6,356 nt of DNA from Candidatus Delongbacteria bacterium (GTDB lineage Bacteria > Delongbacteria > UBA4055): the NCBI GenBank assembly GCA_027858795.1, contig JAQICF010000182.1:1-6356 (forward strand), in the 5' to 3' direction. Below, piece by piece: positions 1-5,964 of the stretch (its first letter is position 1; each line of letters begins with the position of its first letter). The notes under the pieces were generated by a model. It worked only from the letters and a program-made list of their open reading frames with translations. It did no database searches and had not been told where the DNA came from. The position numbers and the translations under genes are program-made.

Positions 1-99
1 CAGAGTTGTTTTTCCAACCTGCCGTGCTCCATAAATTATAACTGCTTTTTTCTTATGAAAAGAATTTATGATATTAGATTTTATTTTGCGATCAAACAT
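1..99 (-). CDS. P-loop ATPase of AAA_14/DUF4143 type, N-terminal fragment
   Basis: Only the first 33 codons lie in the window; the frame is open to the left edge, so the gene is cut by the window and not shown to be broken. The fragment starts MFDRKIKSNI and reaches a Walker A P-loop, GARQVGKTTL, at residues 24-33, preceded by the hydrophobic strand AVIIY. A short basic leader followed at once by a strand and G-x-R-Q-x-G-K-T is typical of the AAA_14/DUF4143 ATPases. These are soluble proteins of roughly 400 residues, often present in many paralogous copies, and their cellular role is poorly defined. The start is well supported by AAGGAG at 105-110, five nucleotides before the ATG. The gene has its own promoter and a double palindrome upstream, unlike the closely packed genes before it. 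The P-loop is certain; the DUF4143 assignment rests on the N-terminus alone. Confidence 0.82.
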   Translation of the reverse strand, partial: MFDRKIKSNIINSFHKKKAVIIYGARQVGKTTL

Positions 100-109
100 A
101 TTAACTCCT

Positions 110-131
110 TAATTTAATATAAATTAGGCAA
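110..131 (-). promoter_or_regulatory. Second copy of the palindromic repeat, overlapping the RBS region
   Basis: This is the second unit of the 22-bp direct repeat, identical to 143-164 except at one central position. Its inner palindrome TAATTT-N5-AAATTA (110-126) is centred on 118, exactly 33 bp, about three helical turns, from the other copy. It falls in the transcribed leader. On the minus strand the outer CC of the left arm can pair with the GG of the Shine-Dalgarno sequence AAGGAG (105-110) if one A is bulged. The copy could therefore be a second operator, or an RNA hairpin that masks the ribosome-binding site. The repeat is directly visible; both roles are inferred. Confidence 0.5.
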
Positions 132-140
132 TCGTACTTC

Positions 141-164
141 CCTAATTTAATACAAATTAGGCAA
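141..164 (-). promoter_or_regulatory. Operator-like palindrome, promoter copy
   Basis: This is a perfect inverted repeat, CCTAATTT-N5-AAATTAGG, at 141-161 centred on 151. Past one mismatched position, two further outer base pairs (TT/AA) extend the symmetry. It covers the -10 box and spacer of the ATPase promoter, the classical position for a repressor site. It is also one unit of a 22-bp direct repeat (143-164 against 110-131, one mismatch). The symmetry, size and position suggest a dimeric helix-turn-helix regulator, but no regulator gene is in the window. Confidence 0.55.
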
Positions 165-172
165 CTTGTCAA
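144..172 (-). promoter_or_regulatory. Sigma70-type promoter of the DUF4143-type ATPase gene
   Basis: On the minus strand a perfect TTGACA (172 to 167) is followed after exactly 17 bp by TAAATT (149 to 144), which matches the TATAAT consensus at four of six positions. The predicted transcription start is near 137, giving a leader of about 38 nt before the ATG at 99. The -10 box and most of the spacer lie inside the palindrome at 141-161, so a protein bound there would compete with RNA polymerase. The boxes are seen directly; activity is inferred. Confidence 0.6.
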
Positions 173-193
173 GATTCGTTTTTTTATCTTCTA

Positions 194-790
194 TTAAATA
201 TCAATCTCAAATAAAATGGTCTTGAATACCGGTCTGTTAAGAAATGTCCATTCACCTTTGATTTTTTTAAACCCTAACTCTTTGTGAAATTCCTGTGAAG
301 TAATATTTCTAGGATTTGTATAAAAATATACTTTCTTTTCATCTGAATTTTCTTTAGCCCATTGAATCCTTATTTCAGTAAGCTTTGAACCAATTCCCAA
401 TCTCCTGTATTCTTCATATACTCCCAGACCTAACAAATACCAACCTGAGGGAGTATTTATGTTCTTGTAATCTTTATATTCTTCACTCTTAAAGTTACAA
501 TGCTCTACAAATGAATATCCAACAATTTTCTCGGGGAAATCACTATTCGATCTATCAATTAATGAAGCAATGAAGAATTCATTCTTATTTAATCTTTTAT
601 CTTCAAATCTTTTCTTGAAGTATTCATATTCCTCTTCATAATTGCCTCGTTCTCCTCGTCTGGCAGTATTGATTTTTGCTATTTCAGCAACATCAGAGAA
701 AACTGATTTTCGTATAATCAATTCATGTTTTTTATAAAATTCATTGCGATCCATTGTATTATTCGGTTCGTATTCCACAAAAAAAGCCAT
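194..790 (-). CDS. GNAT-family N-acetyltransferase
   Basis: A 198-residue cytoplasmic acetyltransferase, expected to move an acetyl group from acetyl-CoA to an amine; the substrate cannot be read from the sequence. The GNAT fold begins near residue 24 (LIIRKSVFSDVAEIAKI). Motif A is at about 119-144, with the acetyl-CoA pyrophosphate loop R129-x-x-G132-x-G134 in RRLGIGSKL. Motif B follows at about 162-175, with N162, F168 and LGF at 172-174. The GWYLLGLGV strand before the loop resembles small-molecule acetyltransferases more than ribosomal-protein acetylases. The chosen ATG has CGGAG nine nucleotides upstream (800-804); an internal Met13 is possible but has no better site. It lies 14 nt after the HAD gene and ends in tandem stops, TAA TAG. 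A role in detoxification or resistance is possible but unproven. Confidence 0.9.
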   Translation of the reverse strand: MAFFVEYEPNNTMDRNEFYKKHELIIRKSVFSDVAEIAKINTARRGERGNYEEEYEYFKKRFEDKRLNKNEFFIASLIDRSNSDFPEKIVGYSFVEHCNFKSEEYKDYKNINTPSGWYLLGLGVYEEYRRLGIGSKLTEIRIQWAKENSDEKKVYFYTNPRNITSQEFHKELGFKKIKGEWTFLNRPVFKTILFEIDI

Positions 791-804
791 AAGTTATTAC
801 TCCG

Positions 805-1644
805 TTATTTATTCCAATCAGCTTCAATATATTCAATCACAGCATCACTATTATGATGACCTATTATCAGGTCTGCCCTATTCAAAACATCCTCATGTGC
901 ATTCTTAACTGCAACAGAAAAGTCAGATGCTTCAAACATAGCCAAATCTACTGGTTGATCTCCGAAGCTGACAATTTTATGATCTTCATATCCACATATT
1001 TCTTTAAGATACGTTATCCCATTTGATTTTGAAGCTTTTATTGAATGAATTGTAAGCCAGTGATATCCAGGAGTTTCTAACGATTCTGTTACATTAACAC
1101 TAATATCATTTAAAAATCTATCTTCCAAAGTGCACTTTAATTTTTCAAGCTGCTCTAGTTTATCAATTACAGTAAGCCCCATCCATTTTTCATCTAATAT
1201 TTCTTCAATGTCAATATATTTTTCTAATCGTGGATCATTTTTTAATTTACTGTTATCATAATACCAAGCCATACCTTCATTCAAGATCTCTTTGAAGTAC
1301 AAATTATCTTTTTTACCATGAGATAAAATAACCGGAGAACTCCCGCTATTTTCAATTATTCCAATCAATTCGTTTTTTATAGTGCCTAAGATATCATTAA
1401 AGACTAATTTTTCTTTTGTTACAAAGTTAGTAATGAATGCTCCGTTCAGCTCAATAACAGGAAGGTTTAAGTTTATTCCATCAAATAATGGTTTTATTGC
1501 TTCTATACTCCTTAATGTTGATACAGTAAATAATAGTCCATTATCCAATAATTTTATAAGTACTTCTCTCGTTCTATTACTCAATTTTGATTCTGTATTT
1601 AGAAATGTACCATCCAAATCAGTTCTGTCAATTGTTTTATTCAT
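805..1644 (-). CDS. HAD superfamily (Cof/IIB-type) phosphatase
   Basis: A 279-residue protein with the layout of Cof-type HAD phosphatases, soluble Mg-dependent enzymes that dephosphorylate sugar phosphates and similar metabolites. Motif I, DLDGT, is at residues 9-13 with D9 as nucleophile and D11 as acid/base. Motif II is S42-T43-L44-R45. The IIB cap lies between about 85 and 195. The motif III lysine is K206 (or K203), and motif IV is GDQPVD at 228-233. Three things are odd. The strand before motif I (TIDRT) is polar where it is normally hydrophobic. Motif II has Leu where Gly is common, although T-x-R variants exist in related proteins. Motif IV has Val where GDxxND proteins carry Asn, keeping both Asp residues. 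Catalysis is probably retained but may be altered. AAGG (1653-1656) lies eight nucleotides before the ATG. The gene follows the only promoter-sized gap within the nine-gene set and is probably co-transcribed with the downstream GNAT gene. Confidence 0.88.
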   Translation of the reverse strand: MNKTIDRTDLDGTFLNTESKLSNRTREVLIKLLDNGLLFTVSTLRSIEAIKPLFDGINLNLPVIELNGAFITNFVTKEKLVFNDILGTIKNELIGIIENSGSSPVILSHGKKDNLYFKEILNEGMAWYYDNSKLKNDPRLEKYIDIEEILDEKWMGLTVIDKLEQLEKLKCTLEDRFLNDISVNVTESLETPGYHWLTIHSIKASKSNGITYLKEICGYEDHKIVSFGDQPVDLAMFEASDFSVAVKNAHEDVLNRADLIIGHHNSDAVIEYIEADWNK

Positions 1645-1684
1645 GTTTTAAACCTTATTATTCCATTTTGTCATAATACACAGT

Positions 1685-1693
1685 ATTCTACCA
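1685..1693 (-). promoter_or_regulatory. Possible extended -10 promoter for the HAD and GNAT genes
   Basis: The 56-nt gap between the long GNAT gene and the HAD gene contains, on the minus strand, TGGTAGAAT. This is an extended -10 element (TGn) joined to TAGAAT, five of six matches to consensus. There is no convincing -35 box 16-18 bp upstream. The predicted start near 1678 would give a leader of about 34 nt. The gap shows no intrinsic terminator, so read-through from the upstream operon is equally likely. In such AT-rich DNA a match of this quality can arise by chance. Confidence 0.28.
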
Positions 1694-1700
1694 TATAGTT

Positions 1701-2768
1701 TTACGACTTATTATTAGCTTTTAGCATTTTCAAATGTTCTTCCAGAAGAAATATTTCTTTATCCTTTAAACCCTTTTCAGAAAATTTGCCTGCAACACGA
1801 TAAACATATTTTGCAAAAGTCTTCTGATCCTTTTCTTCAAAAACTTTTTTCAAGGCCATCGTGATAAAATCATGATCAATTTCTTTGTTGTTGAAATGGT
1901 AAAAAATATTTATAAAATAATTATGTGTTCTATTCAGACGGAATTGGAATCTATTTTCATTTGAGGAACTCGGATATCCGATCTTTGTTGCCAATTTCTG
2001 TGAAGCGATATTATCGTAATCAGTTGCCCAGTGTGGTATATACTTATTCTCAAGACAATGATCTATGTAAGCAATTGCACATTGAGTGGAGTATCCTTTA
2101 TTTCTCTCATTGTCATCATAAGTATCAATCCATATTTCGTAATAAAGATTATCAGAAACATCACCGGAATAGGCAGAACTAACAACTTTTAAATTTTTTA
2201 GTATGCAATAACCAAATCCTTTCTTTAGGTAAGTGTCAATATTTTCCCAAGATTCAAAAACTTGATCTTTTAATGCTTTATTTTCATCTGCTTCTAAGAT
2301 CTCTTTATTGATCTTACATAGTTTATAACCTTCAGGAAGAGTTTTAGGAAATCTGCTTTTGAATTTTGAATAATGATCTTCATCAAATTCTCCAATCCAT
2401 CTGCTGCATTTGAGTAAATATTTCTCTTCAATAACTTTATCGTAAAGAGGTTCCCAGTATTTTTCATTGAAAAATGAGATCAGCAATCCCATATCTTCAC
2501 CTTTCAATCGTAGAACTGGGACAATGAATTCGTCAATTGCTTTTTTAAAATCTTTATTGAATTTATCAATATCTTTTATTTGACCAAAGATGCTTACTAA
2601 GTTATTATCATTAAAGATAAAAGCAATTGTAGGGTTTGTCTGACTATCAGCGAATACTTTACCCTTAGTATTTCCATCTAAAATAGAGTTTACTGAAACT
2701 TTGTATTTGTATTGATTGATAAACTTTTTGAGAACTGGATAGTTTTCTTTTTTTATTAGTTCGAACAT
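1701..2768 (-). CDS. Long GNAT-like acetyltransferase with N- and C-terminal extensions
   Basis: A 355-residue soluble protein whose middle section is a GNAT acetyltransferase domain. The acetyl-CoA-binding part is at about 194-264: a strand pair (VVSSAYSG, then YYEIWIDT at 209-216), then the pyrophosphate loop RNKGYST at 222-228 followed by a helix. The motif B-like end is WATDYDNIASQKLATKIGY (247-265). This W-x-T-D-x-x-N-x-x-S-x-x-L-A-x-K-x-G arrangement matches the GNAT_acetyltr_2-like group of long Firmicute-type acetyltransferases. Residues 1-190 probably form a degenerate GNAT-like half. Residues 281-355 are a helical tail that I do not recognise. The substrate is unknown. The ATG lies one nucleotide after the stop of the flavoprotein gene, with AAGGAT at 2780-2785 inside that gene, so translation is probably coupled. 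Confidence 0.82.
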   Translation of the reverse strand: MFELIKKENYPVLKKFINQYKYKVSVNSILDGNTKGKVFADSQTNPTIAFIFNDNNLVSIFGQIKDIDKFNKDFKKAIDEFIVPVLRLKGEDMGLLISFFNEKYWEPLYDKVIEEKYLLKCSRWIGEFDEDHYSKFKSRFPKTLPEGYKLCKINKEILEADENKALKDQVFESWENIDTYLKKGFGYCILKNLKVVSSAYSGDVSDNLYYEIWIDTYDDNERNKGYSTQCAIAYIDHCLENKYIPHWATDYDNIASQKLATKIGYPSSSNENRFQFRLNRTHNYFINIFYHFNNKEIDHDFITMALKKVFEEKDQKTFAKYVYRVAGKFSEKGLKDKEIFLLEEHLKMLKANNKS

Positions 2769-2769
2769 A

Positions 2770-3339
2770 TTATTTTTTCATCCTTATAGCTACTTCCATG
2801 ACATTCTTTCCAAGAATCTCTGCCTGTTTCAATCTTCTTTCCTGATGAATTATTTCACCTGCTTCTGAAGCTTTTGCAGTAACTCCGTTTAGCTCTCCCG
2901 GAACGCAGATCATTCCATAGCTCAGCATCCATGTATATATTGTTTGAATAGTATTCGCTTGACCGGCACCTGTACCTGCTCCGACAGCCATTGCTCCACC
3001 GGGTTTCATTTTTAGTGGATACAATGAGTGGATTGCATAAATTCGTTCAAGTGCTGCAGATAATTTTGAAGAAAATGTTCTGTTGTAAACAGGGCTGGAA
3101 ATAATAACAGCATCACATTCAAAGAATTCTTTATATATCTTGTGCATATCATCATCTATAACGCATTTATTATTCTCTAAGCATAATTCGCAACCGTTGC
3201 AAGATCTGATATCAAGTTCGCTAAGATCAAATAATGCTACTTCCCAGTCTGCTTCATTGAAGGGTTTTATTGCATGATCGAGTAAGACTCTGCTGTTGCT
3301 ATTTGGTCTTGGTGATCCGCTTATTGCTAATATTTTCAT
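2770..3339 (-). CDS. NADPH-dependent FMN reductase / iron-sulfur flavoprotein-like protein
   Basis: A 189-residue flavodoxin-fold oxidoreductase. The N-terminus has the FMN phosphate-binding loop GSPRPNSNS at 8-16, and SSPVYN at 81-86 lines the isoalloxazine ring. Between them is a compact cysteine cluster, C47-x2-C50-x2-C53-x5-C59. This is the spacing of the iron-sulfur flavoproteins (Isf type), in which four cysteines bind a [4Fe-4S] cluster and electrons pass to FMN. A glycine-rich stretch, GAGTGAGQ, is at 120-127. Known relatives occur in anaerobes and act in redox balance or in reduction of oxygen species and quinones; the partner here is unknown. The start is firm: AAGGAA at 3346-3351, six nucleotides before the ATG, which overlaps the previous stop as ATGA. 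Part of this gene is visibly more GC-rich than its neighbours. Cluster binding is inferred from the motif. Confidence 0.9.
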   Translation of the reverse strand: MKILAISGSPRPNSNSRVLLDHAIKPFNEADWEVALFDLSELDIRSCNGCELCLENNKCVIDDDMHKIYKEFFECDAVIISSPVYNRTFSSKLSAALERIYAIHSLYPLKMKPGGAMAVGAGTGAGQANTIQTIYTWMLSYGMICVPGELNGVTAKASEAGEIIHQERRLKQAEILGKNVMEVAIRMKK

Positions 3340-4106
3340 TTATAGTTCCTTGGGTTAATCTTTTCATACTCTAACTTAAAAGAAGTTATACTTTTCTTAG
3401 CTTTCTTAAATTTCTTAACATATTTGCAAATTTCTATTACTTTTTTAATATCATTGTCTGGTGTCATACATCCAAAAATAATTTCTTTTATTGCTTCCTT
3501 TGGGAACGATAATTTATTTTGAGAATGAAATACTCTATATTCTTGCTCATATTCCCAGTTTATTGATTTTGTCTGTAAAAATTCTAATGAAGCATTTAGT
3601 TTTCCATTTCCTAAATATTTAATGTTAACTTCTGGAAAAGTAGAACTATAGATTACTTTATGGAATGTTAGAAAAGTATAATTGTCGTTCCAATAATTTA
3701 GCAATTTTTTTAAATCAAATAAAATACAAATACCTCTATGCTCATCAGCATAGTGAGACCACAATAATATTTCTTTAGCTTTTACATTTTCAACATCACT
3801 AAAACAAGAGATCCTTTGAGATTTAGCATAATCATTGAATAATGAAGCAAACGTCTCTTTTACATAATCATCTTCCCAACCTTTAATTTGCTCTTTTCTA
3901 ATATGTGATTTATTATTATAAATTGTGTCAAAAGGATCATTAAATTTATCAGGAGATGAGCACCAGATATACCTATTTCGCAAACAATCTTCTAGATTTT
4001 TATTGATTTTATGGAATTTAGATATGATTTTTGGTACTTGATTTTTATTGATCATATCTAAGTAATGCTTTACAACTGAATTCTTATAGTCATTAGAAGG
4101 TTTCAT
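3336..4106 (-). CDS. DUF2971 domain protein of unknown function
   Basis: A 256-residue soluble protein with the marks of the DUF2971 family, which has no established activity. In order these are YIWCSSPDKFNDPFD at 46-60, CFS at 101-103, LWSHYADEHRGICILFD at 115-131, WEYEQEYRVF at 184-193, and EIIFG at 208-212. The conserved Asn-Asp-Pro-Phe-Asp, His118/Tyr119, Arg124 and the E-x-E-x-R stretch (187-191) look like an enzyme active site, but the reaction is unknown. There is no signal peptide or membrane segment, and the C-terminus is lysine-rich (229-238). Genes of this family are common in accessory and defence-associated regions. Here the gene is locked into the operon: its ATG is one nucleotide after the Nudix stop (TAAAATG), and its TGA overlaps the flavoprotein ATG. 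Parts of it are extremely AT-rich. Confidence 0.87.
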   Translation of the reverse strand: MKPSNDYKNSVVKHYLDMINKNQVPKIISKFHKINKNLEDCLRNRYIWCSSPDKFNDPFDTIYNNKSHIRKEQIKGWEDDYVKETFASLFNDYAKSQRISCFSDVENVKAKEILLWSHYADEHRGICILFDLKKLLNYWNDNYTFLTFHKVIYSSTFPEVNIKYLGNGKLNASLEFLQTKSINWEYEQEYRVFHSQNKLSFPKEAIKEIIFGCMTPDNDIKKVIEICKYVKKFKKAKKSITSFKLEYEKINPRNYK

Positions 4107-4107
4107 T

Positions 4108-4596
4108 TTATATTTCCCATTCTGCTGCTTTGAAATCCGTTTTACTTTCTTTATTAAATAGCTTTGGTAAAATACTTCTTAACCAAGGTTGAGTATTTAA
4201 TTTCAAAGCTTCTTCGAGAGTAAAATATTTTAATTCTTTAGCTTCATTATCAATTGCTTCTAACTTTCCACCTTTTTTTACAGCTTCAAAAACAGTCATT
4301 ATGTAAGAAGTTCTATCTCCATTTGGATAATTCACGACAAATTCAGATCCACCATAAACACCTTTAATACTGACCAATTCTACGATCAACCCGGTTTCTT
4401 CATGCATTTCTCTAACAGCTGCATCAGCAGGAGTTTCACCAGGTTCAATTGATCCTCCCGGAGCAACCCAGGTATCTGTATCTCTGTGAAGCATCAGTAG
4501 TATCTTCCCTTCTTCGTTAAAAGTACAAATTGTAACTGAAGGCATTTGTAGAAGTGCATTTCCTGCAATTTTACGAATGTCTTTAATATAGTTCAT
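4108..4596 (-). CDS. Nudix hydrolase
   Basis: A 162-residue Nudix-fold pyrophosphohydrolase. It carries a complete Nudix box, G-x5-E-x7-R-E-x-x-E-E-x-G, at residues 48-70: G48, E54, R62, E63, E66, E67 and G69, with the catalytic metal-binding glutamates intact. The strand before it, TWVAPGGSIEPGE, and the preceding LLMLHRDTD are typical of MutT/ADP-ribose-type members. Such enzymes split nucleoside diphosphate derivatives, for example oxidised nucleotides, nucleotide sugars or ADP-ribose; nothing here fixes the substrate. The N-terminus (IRKIAGNALLQMPSV) resembles the YjhB-like group, which has a short helix before the Nudix fold. GAGAGGAT lies just upstream of the ATG. It starts 15 nt after the S51 peptidase gene and ends one nucleotide before the DUF2971 gene, so it is certainly part of the operon. 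Confidence 0.93.
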   Translation of the reverse strand: MNYIKDIRKIAGNALLQMPSVTICTFNEEGKILLMLHRDTDTWVAPGGSIEPGETPADAAVREMHEETGLIVELVSIKGVYGGSEFVVNYPNGDRTSYIMTVFEAVKKGGKLEAIDNEAKELKYFTLEEALKLNTQPWLRSILPKLFNKESKTDFKAAEWEI

Positions 4597-4611
4597 TTAT
4601 ATCCTCTCTTA

Positions 4612-5199
4612 TTATTCTATAACTTTAAACCCATTCTCGTTAAGAATTATAGCTTGTTTGTCACTAATAGCTATAAATGGCAATGAAAAATTAGTTTTGA
4701 ATTTATTCATCCAACTTTCATTTGGTTGATTATAATGCACTAAGAGATATGCTTGCAAGTATCCAAGTCCCTCTGTTTTTATATTTTTTGCGTCATCAAG
4801 AGAAATGTTTGGTGTCATTATAATACTTCCTGCACTTACACCTACATATATCTTATTTTTGGAAATCATACTGTCGATTATTGAATCAAATTTATTTCTT
4901 CTAATAATTGTAAGCAAATGAGATGTTTCTCCACCTGTAAAATAAATAACATCATAAGACAACGCTTCATCTATTGTCATTTTGTATTCAAAATCATAAA
5001 TTAGAATATTTGATTTCTTAATACCTGATTCTAAAAGTTCATCTTTACATTTATCAACATAAAACTTTGCTTCTTTACTTACAGCAGCTGTTGGGATAAA
5101 AAGAACTTTAGTTTCACAAACAGGTTTATCAAGTAAATTTAGGAATTTATCTCCGATATTTTTATTGCTAAATCCTGCTGATGTTAATAATACTTTCAT
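4612..5199 (-). CDS. Peptidase S51 (dipeptidase E-like) family protein
   Basis: A 195-residue cytoplasmic protein of the S51 family, which includes aspartyl dipeptidase (PepE) and cyanophycinase. The nucleophile elbow is GVSAGSII, with Ser122 as the catalytic serine. YFTGGETSHLL at 86-96 is the family's conserved glycine turn, and His155 in VHYN is the likely catalytic histidine. The N-terminus, KVLLTSAGF, and IPTAAV at 35-40 are the usual Rossmann-like strands. At 195 residues it is slightly shorter than typical PepE (about 230), mainly at the C-terminus. It is closer to the short Firmicute S51/glutamine-amidotransferase-like proteins, so true Asp-X dipeptidase activity is not assured. The start is supported by AGAGGAT a few bases upstream. 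It lies three nucleotides after the methyltransferase stop and 15 nt before the Nudix gene. Confidence 0.88.
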   Translation of the reverse strand: MKVLLTSAGFSNKNIGDKFLNLLDKPVCETKVLFIPTAAVSKEAKFYVDKCKDELLESGIKKSNILIYDFEYKMTIDEALSYDVIYFTGGETSHLLTIIRRNKFDSIIDSMISKNKIYVGVSAGSIIMTPNISLDDAKNIKTEGLGYLQAYLLVHYNQPNESWMNKFKTNFSLPFIAISDKQAIILNENGFKVIE

Positions 5200-5202
5200 G
5201 GT

Positions 5203-5964
5203 TTATCCTCTTTTCCTTGATTTTACAATTAAGAATGTCGGTATGTGATAATCTTTATTAGGCTTATCTTTCTCAAACTTAAGATCAAGTTGTGATTCAA
5301 TTATCTTTTCAATAATCATTCCTTTAGATATCAGTTGATTAAGGTATGTGCTTAAAGTTCTGTGGTTATATACATCATTCGTTTGCTTTACCTGAACTTC
5401 TTTGAAGTACTCTTCAATCTCAATATGTCCTTTATTTTCAAAATCTATTTCTTTTTTATATTCGTTCGTTTTATGATCAAGTATTACAGGTGTAAAGCAG
5501 GGATGCAAGATTGAAAATACTAAAACACCATTTTCTTTTAAGCTTTCAACACAAATTTTCAAAGCTGTTTCAAAGTCAGGGATATCCATAAATACATTTA
5601 TAGCGATTACAGCATCGTAAAATTCCGTTCTCTGAGTGAAAGAGCAAATATCTTCTTTCAAATATTCAATTCCCAGTTTATCTACTTTTTCATATCTGAT
5701 CGCAAAATCAATCATATTTGAAGGTTCAAGTCCGGTAACTATTGCACCTTTCTTAGCCATAATTCTTGAAAAATAACCTTCACCGCAACCTGCATCTAAA
5801 ACCTTTCTGCCTTTTATATCTCCAAGACAATCTAATATATTTTGATTCAGTAATTCTTTATGCCAGAAATCCCCTTCATCCTTATAGTTTTTGAAGAATT
5901 CAGATCCAAAATCTTTAGCATTTTCTGACCAGGCTTTTATATTTTCTTTATTGTTTAGCTTCAT
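5203..5964 (-). CDS. Class I SAM-dependent methyltransferase
   Basis: A 253-residue soluble methyltransferase. The SAM-binding motif I is VLDAGCGEG at 55-63, followed by the acidic end of the second strand in GLEPS (E80). D105 in LKEDI is the adenine-side acid, and motif IV is YDAVIAINVFMDI at 116-128. The region after it (SILHPCF, about 151-157) with the extended C-terminal half suggests a small-molecule methyltransferase of the Methyltransf_11/25 type; the acceptor is unknown. I chose the ATG at 5964, which overlaps the preceding stop as ATGA and has GGGAT about six nucleotides upstream, the same arrangement as the DUF2971/flavoprotein junction. An in-frame GTG at 5976 would add four residues (it has GGTGAG upstream) and cannot be excluded. 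Confidence 0.9.
   Translation of the reverse strand: MKLNNKENIKAWSENAKDFGSEFFKNYKDEGDFWHKELLNQNILDCLGDIKGRKVLDAGCGEGYFSRIMAKKGAIVTGLEPSNMIDFAIRYEKVDKLGIEYLKEDICSFTQRTEFYDAVIAINVFMDIPDFETALKICVESLKENGVLVFSILHPCFTPVILDHKTNEYKKEIDFENKGHIEIEEYFKEVQVKQTNDVYNHRTLSTYLNQLISKGMIIEKIIESQLDLKFEKDKPNKDYHIPTFLIVKSRKRG

Noticed and set aside
110..164. The 22-bp direct repeat as a remnant of a mobile element or target-site duplication
   Set aside because: Nothing resembling a transposase or terminal inverted repeats lies between the copies. Only 11 bp separate them, and their position over the -10 and the leader fits regulation better.
165..187. Possible plus-strand intrinsic terminator: a small CTTG-T-CAAG palindrome followed by a T-run
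   Set aside because: The loop would be one base and no plus-strand gene ends here. On the minus strand the run is poly-A, and the palindrome is largely the TTGACA promoter box.
1382..1651. Plus-strand open frame of 89 codons opposite the HAD gene
   Set aside because: It lies inside a well-supported minus-strand gene with family motifs, has no recognisable domain or good ribosome-binding site, and is a shadow of that gene.
1656..1678. TATTAT/ATAATA inverted repeat with 11-nt spacer upstream of the HAD gene
   Set aside because: Six A/T-only pairs are expected by chance in DNA of this composition, and there is no following U-run for a terminator.
1925..2182. Plus-strand open frame of 85 codons opposite the long GNAT gene
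   Set aside because: It covers the antisense of the acetyl-CoA-binding motif of the GNAT protein, and its translation shows no family features.
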